Positions 5,382 to 6,151 of a DNA stretch of 6,151 nucleotides are shown piece by piece. The notes under the pieces are model-generated. The model worked only from the letters and a program-made list of their open reading frames with translations. It made no database searches and was not told the origin of the DNA. A program made the position numbers and the translations under genes. Within the stretch, counting starts at the first letter, position 1. Each line of letters starts with the position of its first letter. Source of the DNA: Anaerolineales bacterium (lineage in GTDB: Bacteria; Chloroflexota; Anaerolineae; Anaerolineales; E44-bin32); NCBI GenBank assembly GCA_011772595.1, contig WVZH01000575.1, positions 23,464 to 29,614 on the forward strand, in the 5' to 3' direction.

Positions 5382-5405
5382 GGCTGGGTGCGGCGCTTTG
5401 TTAGG
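5382..5405 (-). other. attC-like half-site overlapping the dehydrogenase stop
   Basis: On the minus strand CCTAACAAAGCGCCGCAC begins a 24-nt segment continuing CCAGCC. Its plus-strand reading ends GCGCTTTGTTAGG, and GTTAGGT fits the integron core GTTRRRY. The TAA stop of the dehydrogenase fragment lies inside CCTAAC, a common arrangement at the end of integron cassettes. The partner half expected within about 130 bp is absent on both sides, so the site is truncated. Confidence 0.4.
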
Positions 5406-5568
5406 TTTTGATATAACGTTCCACAGTTATGACTACATTTCCCTTTTTGTATCCTTTATCGACATATCTGTAAGCCTCGGCTATCTGTTCCAAGGGATAA
5501 CGTCTATCAATGATCGATTTTATCTTCCGCGCCTCAATAAACACTTTGAGGATAATTTGATCTTCAGT
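5401..5568 (-). pseudogene. C-terminal fragment of an MDR zinc-type alcohol dehydrogenase
   Basis: The last ~55 codons read [18 protein letters not shown], then [20 protein letters not shown] and [17 protein letters not shown]. This is the standard ending of NAD(P)-dependent MDR alcohol dehydrogenases/quinone oxidoreductases: an IEAGKIKPVIDR-like helix-strand, the YPLxxIAEAxRYV helix and the final GNVVITV strand. About 270 residues that should precede it, with the zinc and Rossmann cofactor domains, are absent. The frame stays open upstream to an ATG at 5647-5649 inside the next gene, but that part has no family resemblance. The fragment lacks every catalytic element and should be inactive. 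Its stop lies in an attC-like half-site, and the N-terminal scrap of the same family lies on the wrong side of it. Confidence 0.8.
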
Positions 5569-5597
5569 CCTTTCGCTTGCCTCCCAGATATTGCTTT

Positions 5598-5627
5598 CTA
5601 GCTGCTTGTCATTGCGTGCGCCCTCCT
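5598..5627 (-). other. Ribosome binding site with a four-codon frame
   Basis: On the minus strand AGGAGG (plus 5622-5627) stands 9 nt before ATG (5610-5612), which is followed by three codons and TAG (5598-5600). It lies just after the stop of the DUF6326-like gene. I read it as the surviving start of a lost gene, now joined to the dehydrogenase fragment in a different frame. It marks the probable deletion junction between about 5570 and 5612. Confidence 0.4.
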
Positions 5628-5629
5628 GT

Positions 5630-5995
5630 TTAGACCCACTTCCATGCATACCAAACAGTCAGCACATTGAACACAAGTCCTACAATGATCAAGAATTTGT
5701 CATAAGCGCCAGGGTAACCTGGCAATCCAATGAGATTAAGGCCAAAGAGTGCTGCGGCTGCGACGATGCTTACCCAGCGAATCGCGGGATACTTCAACGT
5801 CACGGTTAGCACAACCATAACAATCGGAATCAGCATCAGTAGTGCAGCTACCATCCAAATTCCCTGTGTTGCTTGTATGCCTGAGATTACTCCCGGTGTA
5901 AAGTCGCCGGCAAATATTCGCAGCACATCCCCCAAAAGATAAGTCAACATCAGAGCTACCCATAATGCTGAAAGGATTATCCTCACATCTGCCAT
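5630..5995 (-). CDS. Four-helix membrane protein resembling DUF6326
   Basis: The product is 121 residues, mostly hydrophobic, with four likely membrane helices at about 7-28, 46-66, 72-93 and 98-119. The pattern of an N-terminal SALWVALML helix followed by [20 protein letters not shown] in helix 2 and a conserved end ([20 protein letters not shown]) fits my memory of the DUF6326 family, whose members are about 130 residues. No function is established for that family and no catalytic motif is visible. The ATG at 5993-5995 follows a strong AGGAGG (plus 6006-6011) at about 10 nt, so the start is secure. It seems complete. No clear terminator follows; its transcript would run into the dehydrogenase remains and perhaps the hydrolase. 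Confidence 0.83.
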   Translation of the reverse strand: MADVRIILSALWVALMLTYLLGDVLRIFAGDFTPGVISGIQATQGIWMVAALLMLIPIVMVVLTVTLKYPAIRWVSIVAAAALFGLNLIGLPGYPGAYDKFLIIVGLVFNVLTVWYAWKWV

Positions 5996-6105
5996 AATTC
6001 AATCTCCTCCTTATATTTCACTACAATCTATCCTATAAGCCTGCAAAGCCGAACATATGCTTATCTGGAAAGGTTGCATTGTATCAACCACTAGTGGGAT
6101 TTTCA

Positions 6106-6134
6106 TTAGAATCTCTTCCGCATAAACCCCTCCT
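6106..6134 (-). other. Ribosome binding site with a five-codon frame near the right edge
   Basis: On the minus strand AGGAGG (plus 6129-6134) lies 5 nt before ATG (6121-6123), followed by four codons (product MRKRF) and TAA (6106-6108). The stop overlaps another ATG as TAATG, which opens a 31-codon frame (6011-6106) with no family resemblance; its stop lies at the ribosome binding site of the DUF6326-like gene. It may be a leader peptide, the scar of a truncated gene, or chance. Confidence 0.28.
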
Positions 6135-6151
6135 TGGGCGGACTACACAAC

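Noticed and set aside
5569..5649. Extending the dehydrogenase fragment to the ATG at 5647-5649 as an intact 82-residue gene.
   Set aside because: The added N-terminal residues overlap the end of the DUF6326-like gene and do not resemble the family; no ribosome binding site serves that ATG.
5736..6002. Minus-strand frame of 88 codons over the DUF6326-like gene, and a plus frame at 5730-5942.
   Set aside because: They overlap a gene with a strong ribosome binding site and clear membrane-helix pattern, and show no family resemblance.

Overview
This window looks like a patchy accessory region of a bacterial chromosome or metagenomic contig. My best guess for the host is Chloroflexota (Anaerolineae-like). 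That rests mainly on the style of the first gene: a lipoprotein with a long Thr/Pro/Ser-rich linker ahead of FG-GAP-like calcium-loop motifs. It is inference from style, not from a phylogenetic marker. No rRNA, tRNA, CRISPR array, integrase or transposase gene can be seen.

Layout. (1) Positions 1-341: an open minus-strand segment runs off the left edge, with the leader of the next gene. (2) 345-1817, plus strand: a GC-rich lipoprotein gene, the best-defined gene of the left half. (3) 1818-2649: a gene-poor stretch with no convincing intact gene. It holds three weak coding fragments in mixed orientation and one copy of a GC-rich box. (4) 2650-3970: two small minus-strand genes of unknown function, a membrane-anchored protein and a zinc-ribbon protein with two membrane segments. 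A ~157-bp element ending in an intrinsic terminator occurs on each side of the zinc-ribbon gene (3245-3402 and 3805-3961). Its GC-rich box recurs at about 2569-2612. (5) 4194-5279, minus strand: an AT-rich membrane-anchored alpha/beta hydrolase of the prolyl-iminopeptidase-like type. (6) 5304-5568: both ends, but not the middle, of a medium-chain (MDR) zinc-type alcohol dehydrogenase, in inverted order on the minus strand (C-terminal end first, then the N-terminal 15 codons). The stop of the C-terminal fragment lies inside an attC-like half-site. (7) 5630-5995, minus strand: a four-helix membrane protein resembling DUF6326, followed by its upstream region to the right edge.

Everything from 2650 rightwards that looks like a gene is on the minus strand, yet the genes share no obvious pathway and are separated by terminators or scars rather than packed as an operon. 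Short unrelated cargo genes in one orientation, recurring elements about 35 bp after two stop codons, attC-like half-sites and a broken dehydrogenase suggest a decayed cassette-like or recombination-prone array. I regard this as a hypothesis: no complete recombination site and no recombinase are present. The base composition changes strongly across the window (39/60 G+C at 961-1020, 21/60 at 4321-4380), which fits a mixed origin.
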